From the NCBI GenBank assembly GCA_022791975.1, contig JAAWAC010000044.1:62001-126000 (forward strand): a stretch of DNA of 64,000 nt, in the 5' to 3' direction. This document shows, piece after piece, positions 8,745-17,552 of this stretch (its first letter is position 1; the number at the start of each line of letters is the position of its first letter). This DNA is from Lachnospiraceae bacterium. GTDB lineage: Bacteria; Bacillota; Clostridia; Lachnospirales; Lachnospiraceae. A model generated the notes under the pieces. That model saw nothing but the letters and a program-made list of their open reading frames with translations, searched no databases and had not been told where the DNA came from. Position numbers and translations under genes: made by a program.

Positions 8745-10220
8745 ATGACAAGTCAGACATTGCGCGAAGCGCGAAAATATGAAGAAACAGCTGAGAAAAC
8801 AATTAAAAAAGAAGAGCGTCCGGATTTTCATCTATGCGCACGCGTTGGATGGATGAATGATCCGAATGGTTTCTCGTATTATAATGGAAAATACCATATG
8901 TTTTATCAATATTACCCTTATGATTCCAAGTGGGGACCCATGCACTGGGGACACGCGGTAAGCGACGATCTTTTGCACTGGAAATATTTTCCAGCTGCCC
9001 TTGCACCAGACGAATGTTACGACAGGGACGGATGCTTTTCCGGAAGTGCGGTGGCGCTTCCAGATGGCAGACATCTGTTAATGTATACAGGCGTGATAAA
9101 AGAACGCCAGAAAAGCGGGGATTTCCGTGAAATACAGACACAATGCCTTGCTGTAGGTGACGGGGTAGATTATGAGAAGTATAAGCAGAACCCGGTACTA
9201 GATGAAAAGGATATTCCTAAGGGAAGCAGCCGTTTTGACTTCAGGGACCCTAGGATATGGAGAAAAAAGGATGGCACCTATGCCTGCGTCGTTGGAAGCA
9301 GAGCAGCCGACGGGAGTGGGCAGATTTTATTGTACACCAGTGCGGATGGCTTCAGATGGAATTACAAAAAGGCATTAGTGGAAAATAAGGGACGTTTTGG
9401 GAGTATGTGGGAATGTCCAGATTTTTTTGAACTGGACGGAAAATGGGTTCTGCTTACAAGTCCTCAGGATATGCTGCCGCAGGGATTCGAGTATCACAAT
9501 GGCAATGGAACGCTCTGCCTGATCGGGGAGTATGACGAGGAAACGGAAACATTCACAGAGCAGCATGACCAGGCTGTTGACTATGGTATTGATTTTTATG
9601 CACCACAGACAGTGTTGACGCCAGATGGACGCCGTGTCATGATTGGCTGGATGCAGAACTGGGATACCTGCAATCTACGCCTGCCGGAAGAGCCATGGAT
9701 GGGACAAATGAGCCTACCCAGGGAGCTTTCCATAAAAGGCAAAAGACTGTACCAGACTCCCATTAGAGAGTTGGAGGAAATACGCTGTAATAAGGTAGAA
9801 TATCATGGCATTTCTTTTTCAGATACCGTTTGCCTTGAGGGAGTTAAGGGCAGGTGTGTGGACATGGAGCTGACAATCCGACCAGAGAAGGAACTGTACC
9901 AGAAGTTTGCAGTCCGTTTTGCACAGGATAAAAAGAGCTATACATCCTTAAGTTTTCGCCCAAGGGAGTCTGTACTCAAGATAGACAGGAAGTTTTCAGG
10001 TTCCAGAAGGGCAATCATACACCAGAGACGTAGTCTTGTGGACAGTGTGGACAAAAAACTGAAATTGAGAATCATCCTTGACCGTTTTAGTGTGGAGGTA
10101 TTTGTCAATGATGGAAGGCAGGTTATGAGTGCAACCATATATACAGATCAGACAGCGGACGGCATTTCTTTCCTTGTGGATGGTACTGCGAATATGGATG
10201 TTGTCAAATATGATCTTTAA
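8745..10220 (+). CDS. GH32 sucrose-6-phosphate hydrolase / beta-fructosidase
   Basis: GH32 motifs WMNDPNGF, FRDPRIW, WECPDFF; no signal peptide. Confidence 0.95.
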   Translation: MTSQTLREARKYEETAEKTIKKEERPDFHLCARVGWMNDPNGFSYYNGKYHMFYQYYPYDSKWGPMHWGHAVSDDLLHWKYFPAALAPDECYDRDGCFSGSAVALPDGRHLLMYTGVIKERQKSGDFREIQTQCLAVGDGVDYEKYKQNPVLDEKDIPKGSSRFDFRDPRIWRKKDGTYACVVGSRAADGSGQILLYTSADGFRWNYKKALVENKGRFGSMWECPDFFELDGKWVLLTSPQDMLPQGFEYHNGNGTLCLIGEYDEETETFTEQHDQAVDYGIDFYAPQTVLTPDGRRVMIGWMQNWDTCNLRLPEEPWMGQMSLPRELSIKGKRLYQTPIRELEEIRCNKVEYHGISFSDTVCLEGVKGRCVDMELTIRPEKELYQKFAVRFAQDKKSYTSLSFRPRESVLKIDRKFSGSRRAIIHQRRSLVDSVDKKLKLRIILDRFSVEVFVNDGRQVMSATIYTDQTADGISFLVDGTANMDVVKYDL

Positions 10221-10279
10221 GGCAAAGCTGGAAGGCGTTTCATATAATATGTTGTGGATGTGTTGCGGTGAAAAAATTC

Positions 10280-10308
10280 TTGCATTTCCCTATCTTTTAT
10301 GGTAGAAT
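10280..10308 (+). promoter_or_regulatory. Sigma-A type promoter upstream of rplS
   Basis: TTGCAT - 17 bp - TAGAAT. Confidence 0.6.
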
Positions 10309-10389
10309 GATTTACGTTGTGAAGAAAGAGATGGTCCTCTGTCGCAGAAGCGTTATGAACGTCCGGATAAGTAAGGAGGAAACAACCAG

Positions 10390-10737
10390 ATGAACGACAT
10401 CATTAAAAACATTGAAGCGGAGCAGATGAAGAAAGAGGTTCCGGTATTCCACGTAGGCGATACTGTTAAGGTATACGGAAAGATCAAGGAGGGAAACCGG
10501 GAAAGAATTCAGGTTTTTGAGGGCATCGTCCTGAAGAGACAGGGCGGAAGCAATCGGGAGACCTTTACGGTTCGCAAGAATTCCAACGGAATCGGCGTGG
10601 AGAAAACCTGGCCGCTGCACTCTCCCAATGTGGAAAAGATTGAAGTGGTTCGCCGTGGTAAGGTAAGACGTGCGAAGCTGAATTACCTGAGAGGCCGCAT
10701 CGGACAGCGCGCAAAGGTAAAAGAGCTGGTGAAATAG
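10390..10737 (+). CDS. rplS: 50S ribosomal protein L19
   Basis: [34 protein letters not shown]...[55 protein letters not shown]. Confidence 0.98.
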   Translation: MNDIIKNIEAEQMKKEVPVFHVGDTVKVYGKIKEGNRERIQVFEGIVLKRQGGSNRETFTVRKNSNGIGVEKTWPLHSPNVEKIEVVRRGKVRRAKLNYLRGRIGQRAKVKELVK

Positions 10738-10745
10738 CTAAGGCA

Positions 10746-10778
10746 GGGGGACAATGGAGCATTGTCCCCTTTCTTTAT
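10746..10778 (+). terminator. Intrinsic terminator after rplS
   Basis: GGGGACAATG-gag-CATTGTCCCC followed by TTTCTTT. Confidence 0.8.
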
Positions 10779-10820
10779 CATTGGATATGTGCGGGAGGAT
10801 GAAATATAAAGAGGCAGAGA

Positions 10821-11393
10821 ATGAAGGGATTGAGTTTTCGAAAAAAAAGAAAACAAATTAATTTCGCCATTTTTCAGGAGGTTTTTTTCTGGCTGGTAGG
10901 GATGGCTCTGGCCTTTGTGGGAGCCTGTGTGCTGGTATACTTTTTCGGACGGGCTATCAGCAACGTGGGACAGTCCATGGAGCCCACCATATACAGCGGG
11001 GATAAGGTATTGATAAACCAATTTGTCTACCTGTTGAAGGAACCGGACTACGGGGATGTGATTGTGTTTAAACCCAATGGCAATGAAAATTCCCACTATC
11101 ATATGAAGCGGGTGGTGGGGCGACCAGGCGACCGGCTCCAGATTATCAGCGGACGCGTGTTTATCAACGGAGAGGCACTGGAGGAAGATATCCTGACAGA
11201 GGCCATGGAGGACGCTGGGATTGCAGAGACAGAGATCCGCCTGGAGGCAGATGAATATTTTGTCCTGGGAGACAATCGAAACGCCAGCGAGGACAGCAGA
11301 AGCCCTAACATTGGAAGTGTAAAAAAGAAAGACATTCTGGGGAAGGCTTGGTTTATTATCTCCCCCAGAGAGCGATTTGGATATATCGAGTGA
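10821..11393 (+). CDS. lepB: Signal peptidase I
   Basis: VGQSMEPTI (catalytic Ser), HMKRVVGRPGD (Lys), FVLGDNRNASEDSR. Confidence 0.95.
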   Translation: MKGLSFRKKRKQINFAIFQEVFFWLVGMALAFVGACVLVYFFGRAISNVGQSMEPTIYSGDKVLINQFVYLLKEPDYGDVIVFKPNGNENSHYHMKRVVGRPGDRLQIISGRVFINGEALEEDILTEAMEDAGIAETEIRLEADEYFVLGDNRNASEDSRSPNIGSVKKKDILGKAWFIISPRERFGYIE

Positions 11394-11403
11394 GGTGGAA
11401 CGT

Positions 11404-12255
11404 ATGGAGGTGCAGTGGTATCCAGGCCATATGACAAAGGCCAAAAGAATGATGCAGGAGCAGATGAAGCTTATTGATTTGGTTATGGAGCTTTTGGATG
11501 CCAGGATTCCTCTGAGCAGCCGAAATCCGGATATTGATGAGCTGGGGAAGCAAAAATCCCGTATCATTCTGCTGAACAAGGCGGATCTGGCGGACAGCAG
11601 CCAGAATGATGCCTGGGCAGAATATTTCCGGAGACAGGGATTTTTTACCATCAAGATCAATGCCCGAAGCAAGGAGGGCATGAAGGCGCTCCCAGGAGTG
11701 ATACAGGAGGCCTGCAAGGAGAAGCTTGCCCGGGATCGAAAGCGGGGAATTTTAAATCGACCAGTGCGGGCTATGGTGGTGGGGATTCCCAATGTAGGGA
11801 AATCTACCTTTATTAACAGCCTGGCCGGCCGGGCTTCGGCCAAAACAGGAAACAAGCCGGGAGTTACCCGGGGGGCCCAGTGGATACGCTGGAATAAGCA
11901 GGTGGAGCTTTTGGACACACCGGGAATTCTCTGGCCCAAATTTGAGGACCCCCAGGTGGGAGTGAGGCTGGCGCTAATCGGCTCCGTCCGGGAGGAGATT
12001 CTCAACACCCAGGAGCTTTCCCTAGAGCTTTTGACATTTCTCAGGAGCCATGCCCCAGGCACTCTTGAGGAGCGATATGGGATTGAGACCCAAGGGGAGC
12101 CCTATGAGCTGCTTCAGGAGATTGCAAAGAAGCGGGGCTGCTTGTTAAAGGGACAGGAACTGAATATGGAGAAGGCGGCGGGAATTTTGCTGGAGGAGTT
12201 CCGAAATGGCAGACTGGGAAAAATAACACTTGAATTTCCGCCTACAGAAGGGTAG
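11404..12255 (+). CDS. rbgA: Ribosome biogenesis GTPase RbgA (YlqF)
   Basis: VQWYPGHMTKAKRMM; circularly permuted GTPase motifs LLNKADL, GIPNVGKSTFIN, DTPGILWP. Confidence 0.95.
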   Translation: MEVQWYPGHMTKAKRMMQEQMKLIDLVMELLDARIPLSSRNPDIDELGKQKSRIILLNKADLADSSQNDAWAEYFRRQGFFTIKINARSKEGMKALPGVIQEACKEKLARDRKRGILNRPVRAMVVGIPNVGKSTFINSLAGRASAKTGNKPGVTRGAQWIRWNKQVELLDTPGILWPKFEDPQVGVRLALIGSVREEILNTQELSLELLTFLRSHAPGTLEERYGIETQGEPYELLQEIAKKRGCLLKGQELNMEKAAGILLEEFRNGRLGKITLEFPPTEG

Positions 12256-12294
12256 GATAGGAGAGAGAAGCTGCCATAGGAAGGGAGTAGAGAG

Positions 12295-12891
12295 ATGAGA
12301 GGGAGCAGAAAAAAGAAGCAGGAGCGATCCCTGGCAGAAGAGTTTGAGGAAAAGGAGCGGGGGCTAGGGCGAGAGCTTTTAAGCATGCTGTTGTATATGG
12401 GTGTGGTCCTGGGAATCACTTTTCTGGTGATTACCTTTTTGGGACAGCGCACCTATGTAAGCGGGGACTCTATGAAAAATACTCTGGAGGATGGAGATAA
12501 CCTGATTGTGGATAAGATCACCTACCGGTTTCGGGAGCCTCAGCGGTATGATATTATTGTCTTTCCCTTTGAATATAAGGAGGACACCTATTATATCAAG
12601 CGGATTATTGGAATGCCTGGGGAGACAGTTCAGGTCCGGGAGGGGAGAGTCTACATAGACGGAGAGCAGCTAAAGGAATCCTATGGACGGGAACTTATGG
12701 AGAATGCAGGGATTGCAGAGGAGCCCCTAACCCTGGGAGAGGACGAATATTTTGTGCTGGGAGATAACCGCAACGCCAGCTCAGATAGCCGAGATCCCAG
12801 TGTAGGGCTTATTCATCGGGACAGAATCGTGGGGCGGGCCTGGATGCGGATTTGGCCGCTGCACAAGCTGGGGATTCTGAAACACCAGTAG
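12295..12891 (+). CDS. lepB: Signal peptidase I (second copy)
   Basis: VSGDSMKNTL, YYIKRIIGMPGE, FVLGDNRNASSDSRDPSVG. Confidence 0.95.
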   Translation: MRGSRKKKQERSLAEEFEEKERGLGRELLSMLLYMGVVLGITFLVITFLGQRTYVSGDSMKNTLEDGDNLIVDKITYRFREPQRYDIIVFPFEYKEDTYYIKRIIGMPGETVQVREGRVYIDGEQLKESYGRELMENAGIAEEPLTLGEDEYFVLGDNRNASSDSRDPSVGLIHRDRIVGRAWMRIWPLHKLGILKHQ

Positions 12892-12911
12892 GTAGGAAAA
12901 CGGAGGAACTA

Positions 12912-13598
12912 ATGACAAAGGCAGAGCAGCTGCGGCAACAAAAGAAACAGGAAAAGCTGGAGGCGGAGAGGGCTCGCCTAAAAGAAATGCAAGTCTATGA
13001 GCGCCAATATAGTGATCGTGCCAGTATCTGTGGCATTGATGAGGTAGGCCGGGGACCCCTGGCAGGTCCGGTGGTGGCCGGGGCAGTGATTCTGCCAAAG
13101 GACTGCGAGATCCTGTATCTGAATGATTCCAAAAAGCTCTCGGAAAAAAAGAGAGAGCGATTGTACACCCAGATTATGGAACAGGCAATGGCCGTGGGGC
13201 TGGGGGTGGTGGGTCCTGCCCGGATTGATGAGATTAATATTCTCCAGGCCACCTATGAGGCTATGAGGTTGGCTATCCAACAGCTCTCGGTGGAGCCGGA
13301 TATTCTCTTAAATGATGCAGTGACCATTCCCGGGATTTCCATTCCCCAGGTCCCCATTGTAAAAGGGGATGCCAAAAGTGTGTCCATTGCGGCGGCCAGC
13401 ATTGTGGCCAAGGTCACCAGGGATAGGATGATGGTGCAATATGAGGAGCTGATCCCAGGCTATAGCTTTGCCTCCAACAAAGGTTATGGATCGGCGGCGC
13501 ATATAGCGGCCTTAAAAGAGCTGGGGCCAAGTCCCATCCATCGAAAAAGCTTTATCCGCAATTTTTTCCCGGAAGCTGGTCCGGAACCAAAAAAGTGA
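12912..13598 (+). CDS. rnhB: Ribonuclease HII
   Basis: ICGIDEVGRGPLAGPVVAGAVILP and YLNDSKKLSEKKRE; start placed at MTKAEQL. Confidence 0.96.
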   Translation: MTKAEQLRQQKKQEKLEAERARLKEMQVYERQYSDRASICGIDEVGRGPLAGPVVAGAVILPKDCEILYLNDSKKLSEKKRERLYTQIMEQAMAVGLGVVGPARIDEINILQATYEAMRLAIQQLSVEPDILLNDAVTIPGISIPQVPIVKGDAKSVSIAAASIVAKVTRDRMMVQYEELIPGYSFASNKGYGSAAHIAALKELGPSPIHRKSFIRNFFPEAGPEPKK

Positions 13599-13634
13599 AA
13601 ATGTAAAATATTTTCAGTTTCGGGAAGGAGAAGC

Positions 13635-14012
13635 TTGGAAAAAACAAAACAGAGCAAAAGAAGCGTAGGAACAGCATATGAGGAGAAAGCCGCGGAGTAT
13701 CTGCAAAGCCGCGGCTATTTTATCCTGTGCCGGAATTTCCGCTGTCGCCAGGGAGAGATCGATCTGATTGCCCGTCAGGGAGGATATCTGGTATTTATCG
13801 AGGTGAAATACCGGAAAACCGGAGGAAGTGGTCGGCCGGAGGAGGCGGTGACCCTGGGAAAACAGCGGGCCATCTGTCGGACGGCGGACTATTACCGGTT
13901 GTGCCAGGGGTTGGGGGAGGAGACTCCCTGCCGTTTTGATGTGGTGGCCATTCTAGGGGAGGAAATCATCCTGTACCAGAATGCATTTTCCTATGTGCCA
14001 GGCAGAAAATAG
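13635..14012 (+). CDS. YraN/UPF0102 family endonuclease-like protein
   Basis: GTAYEEKAAEYLQSRGYFILCRNFRCRQGEIDLIARQGGYLVFIEVKYRK; TTG start after GAAGGAG. Confidence 0.93.
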   Translation: MEKTKQSKRSVGTAYEEKAAEYLQSRGYFILCRNFRCRQGEIDLIARQGGYLVFIEVKYRKTGGSGRPEEAVTLGKQRAICRTADYYRLCQGLGEETPCRFDVVAILGEEIILYQNAFSYVPGRK

Positions 14013-14027
14013 AGGGAGGAAAAAGGC

Positions 14028-14894
14028 ATGCAGAATTGGAAGAAAAAGGCCGGGGCCAGCACCCTGTATGAAAAAGAAAGAGAGGGAGTACCCTATCTGG
14101 TCTTTTCCCATTTGGAGGAAACCCAACTGGTCTGTCACGGTTTTTCCACCCGTCTGGGGGGAGTGAGCGAGGGGATGCTCTCCACCATGAATTTAAGCTT
14201 TTCCAGAGGAGACGATCCGGGGCGTGTACGGGAGAATTATGGCCGTATGGGGAGGGCTGTGGGCTTTTCCTGCGAAAATCTGGTATTCTCCCATCAGACT
14301 CATACCACCCATGTGCGCAGAGTCACAGAGGCAGATCGGGGAAAAGGCTATCTTTTTTCCAGGGACTATGAGAATGTGGACGGACTGATCACCAATGTGC
14401 CAGGGCTGGTGCTTACCACCTTTTATGCAGACTGTGTGCCCCTGTTTTTTCTGGACCCAGTCCATAAAGCCATCGGGCTTAGCCACTCTGGGTGGCGGGG
14501 AACAGCTGGTGGCATGGGGCCTGTGACCCTAAGGGCTATGGCCCAGGAGTTTGGCACAGAGCCCTCCCAGGTGTTGGCGGCCATCGGTCCCTCCATCTGT
14601 CAGGACTGCTATGAGGTCAGCCAGGATGTGATAGAGGAATTTCAGAAAACGTTTCCGCCAGAGCAATGGCCAAAACTGTACCAGGAAAAAGAAGAGAAGG
14701 GAAAATATCAGCTGGATCTGTGGCAAGCCAATGAGCTTTTGCTGCTGGGGGCTGGTATCCGTCCGGAACATTTGTCCGTAACCAATATTTGTACCTGCTG
14801 TAATCCCGAACTTTTGTTCAGCCATCGGGCCTCTAAGGGAAAGCGGGGAAATCTGGCAGCCTTTCTCATGCTAAAAGAAGAGTCCCCCCAGTAA
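14028..14894 (+). CDS. Polyphenol oxidase/laccase-domain family protein (YfiH/PgeF-like)
   Basis: FSTRLGGVSEG, VFSHQTHTTHV, DCVPLFFLDPVHKAIGLSHSGWRGTAGG, AAIGPSICQDCYEV. Confidence 0.93.
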   Translation: MQNWKKKAGASTLYEKEREGVPYLVFSHLEETQLVCHGFSTRLGGVSEGMLSTMNLSFSRGDDPGRVRENYGRMGRAVGFSCENLVFSHQTHTTHVRRVTEADRGKGYLFSRDYENVDGLITNVPGLVLTTFYADCVPLFFLDPVHKAIGLSHSGWRGTAGGMGPVTLRAMAQEFGTEPSQVLAAIGPSICQDCYEVSQDVIEEFQKTFPPEQWPKLYQEKEEKGKYQLDLWQANELLLLGAGIRPEHLSVTNICTCCNPELLFSHRASKGKRGNLAAFLMLKEESPQ

Positions 14895-14924
14895 AGGAGG
14901 ACTCTACAGAACAAAAGTTCTATC

Positions 14925-16100
14925 CTATCTTTGCAGGTCACAGCGCTCCAGCAGTGCATGGATCTTGGAGGTGGGCGTATTGATGGGACTGGTGGTCACA
15001 TCGTGGTTTAAGGTATCGATGATCATCGCCGTAAACTTACTCATATCCGCCTCCCGGTAATAAGGCTTGTCCAAAAGAATGGGATTGCGGTAATTCAGGT
15101 TGGTGGTTACCACTAAGCTTATATAACCTTTTTCATAATAGTCATCAAATTTATCAAAGCCCTCGGTAAAAAGGCCAAAGGTACAGAACACAAAGACCCG
15201 CTTAGCGCCCTGTTCCTTCATCTGTTTGGCCACATCCAGCATGCTCTCTCCTGAGGAGATCATATCGTCAATGATAATCACATCCTTGCCTGTAATGGAA
15301 TCTCCCAGAAATTCATGGGCCACAATGGGATTTTTGCCATTGACAACGGTGGAGTAATCCCTTCTCTTGTAAAACATTCCCATATCAATCCCCAGCACTC
15401 CAGAAAAATAAACGGCCCGGGACATGGCTCCTTCGTCAGGGGCAATGATCATCAGGTGATCATTGTCCACCTTTACGTCGGGAACTCTCCGCAAGAGCGC
15501 CTTTATAAACTGGTAGGGAGGCTGAAAATTGTCAAAGCCTATAAGAGGGATGGCATTCTGTACCCGGGGATCGTGGGCGTCAAAGGTGAGAATATTCTTG
15601 ACACCCATATCTCTTAGCTCCTGAAGAGAAAGGGCACAGTCCAGGGATTCTCGGCCGGTTCGTTTGTGCTGACGCCCTTCATAGAGGAAGGGCATAATCA
15701 CATTGATTCGATGAGCTTTTCCGGTGGCTGCGGAGATAATGCGCTTCAGATCCTGGTAATGGTCATCGGGAGACATATGGTTTTCATGCCCGCAGACTGA
15801 GTAGGTAAGGCTGTAATTGCACACATCCACCATAATAAACAGATCGCTGCCCCGAACGGAAGCATCCAGATGTCCCTTGGCTTCACCGGTACCAAAGCGG
15901 GGGCAGGAACATTTTACCAGAAAGGTATCCTCCTGATAGCCCTGGAAAATAATGCTGTCCCGGTAATGTTGATTGCTTTCCTGACGAAAGGAGACTAGAT
16001 GACGGTCCACCTTTTTGGCAAATTCTGCACAACTGTTTAAGGCGGCAATTTTCAGAGGCGCCACCGGACGGATATTATCAAATTGGTTGAGTTCTGCCAT
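14925..16100 (-). CDS. prs: Ribose-phosphate pyrophosphokinase (divergent, extended type)
   Basis: PFLYEGRQHKRTGRESL, LTFDAHDPR, DVIIIDDMISSGESML; ~391 aa with N-terminal extension. Confidence 0.9.
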   Translation of the reverse strand: MAELNQFDNIRPVAPLKIAALNSCAEFAKKVDRHLVSFRQESNQHYRDSIIFQGYQEDTFLVKCSCPRFGTGEAKGHLDASVRGSDLFIMVDVCNYSLTYSVCGHENHMSPDDHYQDLKRIISAATGKAHRINVIMPFLYEGRQHKRTGRESLDCALSLQELRDMGVKNILTFDAHDPRVQNAIPLIGFDNFQPPYQFIKALLRRVPDVKVDNDHLMIIAPDEGAMSRAVYFSGVLGIDMGMFYKRRDYSTVVNGKNPIVAHEFLGDSITGKDVIIIDDMISSGESMLDVAKQMKEQGAKRVFVFCTFGLFTEGFDKFDDYYEKGYISLVVTTNLNYRNPILLDKPYYREADMSKFTAMIIDTLNHDVTTSPINTPTSKIHALLERCDLQR

Positions 16101-16123
16101 GGATTCATTCCTCCTGAGAAATT

Positions 16124-17362
16124 TTATAGAGTAAAGAGATACACGTCGTCAGGGGAGATGCGGCGCTCAGGTGTAAAGATCAGCCAGTCAGTCACATCCT
16201 CCGGGCCATAGGTCCCTTCGTAGCCGGCATGGAGATCTTTGATGTAATAGGGCTCCTGGGTGAGCTTTGCAGTCATCCGTCCGTTGGAAATATCCAACAC
16301 CTCAAACCAGATATGCTCCCGGTCATCTTCCTGCTTGCGGTGCTCCTCATCCACCAGCAGGCCAAGCTTTACCAGAAGCTTGTTGTCCTTTTGGCCAAAG
16401 GCATTGAAAAAGTAGGAGATCCGCTCTGTAGCCTGGGCGCGCATCCGGGCAGTTTCCTCATTGGAAATCATAAAGATAGGATTATCCTTCAGCAGATCGT
16501 CATAGATGGAGAGGGAGGAAAAACGGCCCTCATCCAGACTCTCCTGGGAAGGATAGACAAAAACCACACAGGTATCCTGGTTATGCCCCTCCTGCCGGTC
16601 ATTTTTGCCACCCAGCATATCCTCCGGATATAGCTTCACAGCCTCCTGCCAGTCAATCAGGGTGACCACAAGAGGAGTCTCCGCAGCCACATAGGCAAAA
16701 AAGAAGGGAGCGCCATAGCTGAGGGGCTCTTCCTCCTCCAAAAGCCGGTTAGCCAGGGTTTCCAAAACATTATAGTGCTGCTGATAATTGTCTCTGGTAG
16801 AGTTGAGCACCTCCAGCTCTGGACGGCCGCAGCGTTTCAGGCCATGGGTATGGAGCCAGACACAGGCGTCCTCCTCGTCGCCGGACACAGCCTGGGCGGT
16901 AAAGAGATACCGGGGAGCAGGGGGAACAGCGGATTCGGCGGCCAAAGCCACCCAACGGCCGGAGAGGATTTTTTCCGAGCTGTCATCGATGATGGCTAGA
17001 GCGTCCGGAAGAAGGACGTGGATAAGCTTTAGTTGCAAATGATAGGAGGATAGAGGGTTCTCTCCGAACTCCATTTCCACAGCCAGTCCATATTGGGCCC
17101 GCTGAATGGCGTCCACATCCACATCGGGAAACAGATGCTGGCAGCGGTAAAGCTCTGGCAGGGAAAAATCCATGGGATAGATTTCTACCTGGAAAGATTC
17201 TTGTTCATAAATAATTTCGAATAACATACTGTCGTTTTCTAAATCAAAACTACTCAGGGAAAAAGCAGAAGTCTCCCGCAAACGTTTTTCCAGAAGATCT
17301 GGGTCCTCTATGTCACTGTATTGGGCGGGAACAGCCAACATTTGGGATTTGGATTTCATCAT
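16124..17362 (-). CDS. DUF4026/DUF2314-like protein
   Basis: C-terminus EHIWFEVLDISNGRMTAKLTQEPYYIKDLHAGYEGTYGPEDVTDWLIF resembles DUF2314; N-terminal part tentatively DUF4026; same strand, 23 bp upstream of prs. Confidence 0.7.
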   Translation of the reverse strand: MMKSKSQMLAVPAQYSDIEDPDLLEKRLRETSAFSLSSFDLENDSMLFEIIYEQESFQVEIYPMDFSLPELYRCQHLFPDVDVDAIQRAQYGLAVEMEFGENPLSSYHLQLKLIHVLLPDALAIIDDSSEKILSGRWVALAAESAVPPAPRYLFTAQAVSGDEEDACVWLHTHGLKRCGRPELEVLNSTRDNYQQHYNVLETLANRLLEEEEPLSYGAPFFFAYVAAETPLVVTLIDWQEAVKLYPEDMLGGKNDRQEGHNQDTCVVFVYPSQESLDEGRFSSLSIYDDLLKDNPIFMISNEETARMRAQATERISYFFNAFGQKDNKLLVKLGLLVDEEHRKQEDDREHIWFEVLDISNGRMTAKLTQEPYYIKDLHAGYEGTYGPEDVTDWLIFTPERRISPDDVYLFTL

Positions 17363-17474
17363 GGTATATTTTTCTCCTAACTGTAAGATTGTGCTATCTA
17401 TTTTATATCATTTTTACAGGGGGACGTCAAGGCTGGAGGGCTTCTTGGGGAAGTGGATTTGTATGTTTTCGGAC

Positions 17475-17503
17475 TTTTCAGAAACGTGGGAACATGGTAT
17501 ACT
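17475..17503 (+). promoter_or_regulatory. Candidate sigma-A promoter for DUF512-der-plsY-gpsA unit
   Basis: TTTTCA - 17 bp - TATACT. Confidence 0.5.
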
Positions 17504-17552
17504 AAATCGTGTTTGAAAAATATGGGAAGACAGGAGCAGCCAGGCAAAAGCT

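Noticed and set aside
10311-10389. Possible L19 autoregulatory leader upstream of rplS
   Set aside because: A short leader exists, but I could not identify a convincing structure matching the known L19 leader; needs a covariance-model search.
10683-12062. 459-aa ORF on the minus strand
   Set aside because: Antisense to rplS end, lepB and rbgA, all strongly conserved; composition looks like reverse-complement translation with no recognisable domain.
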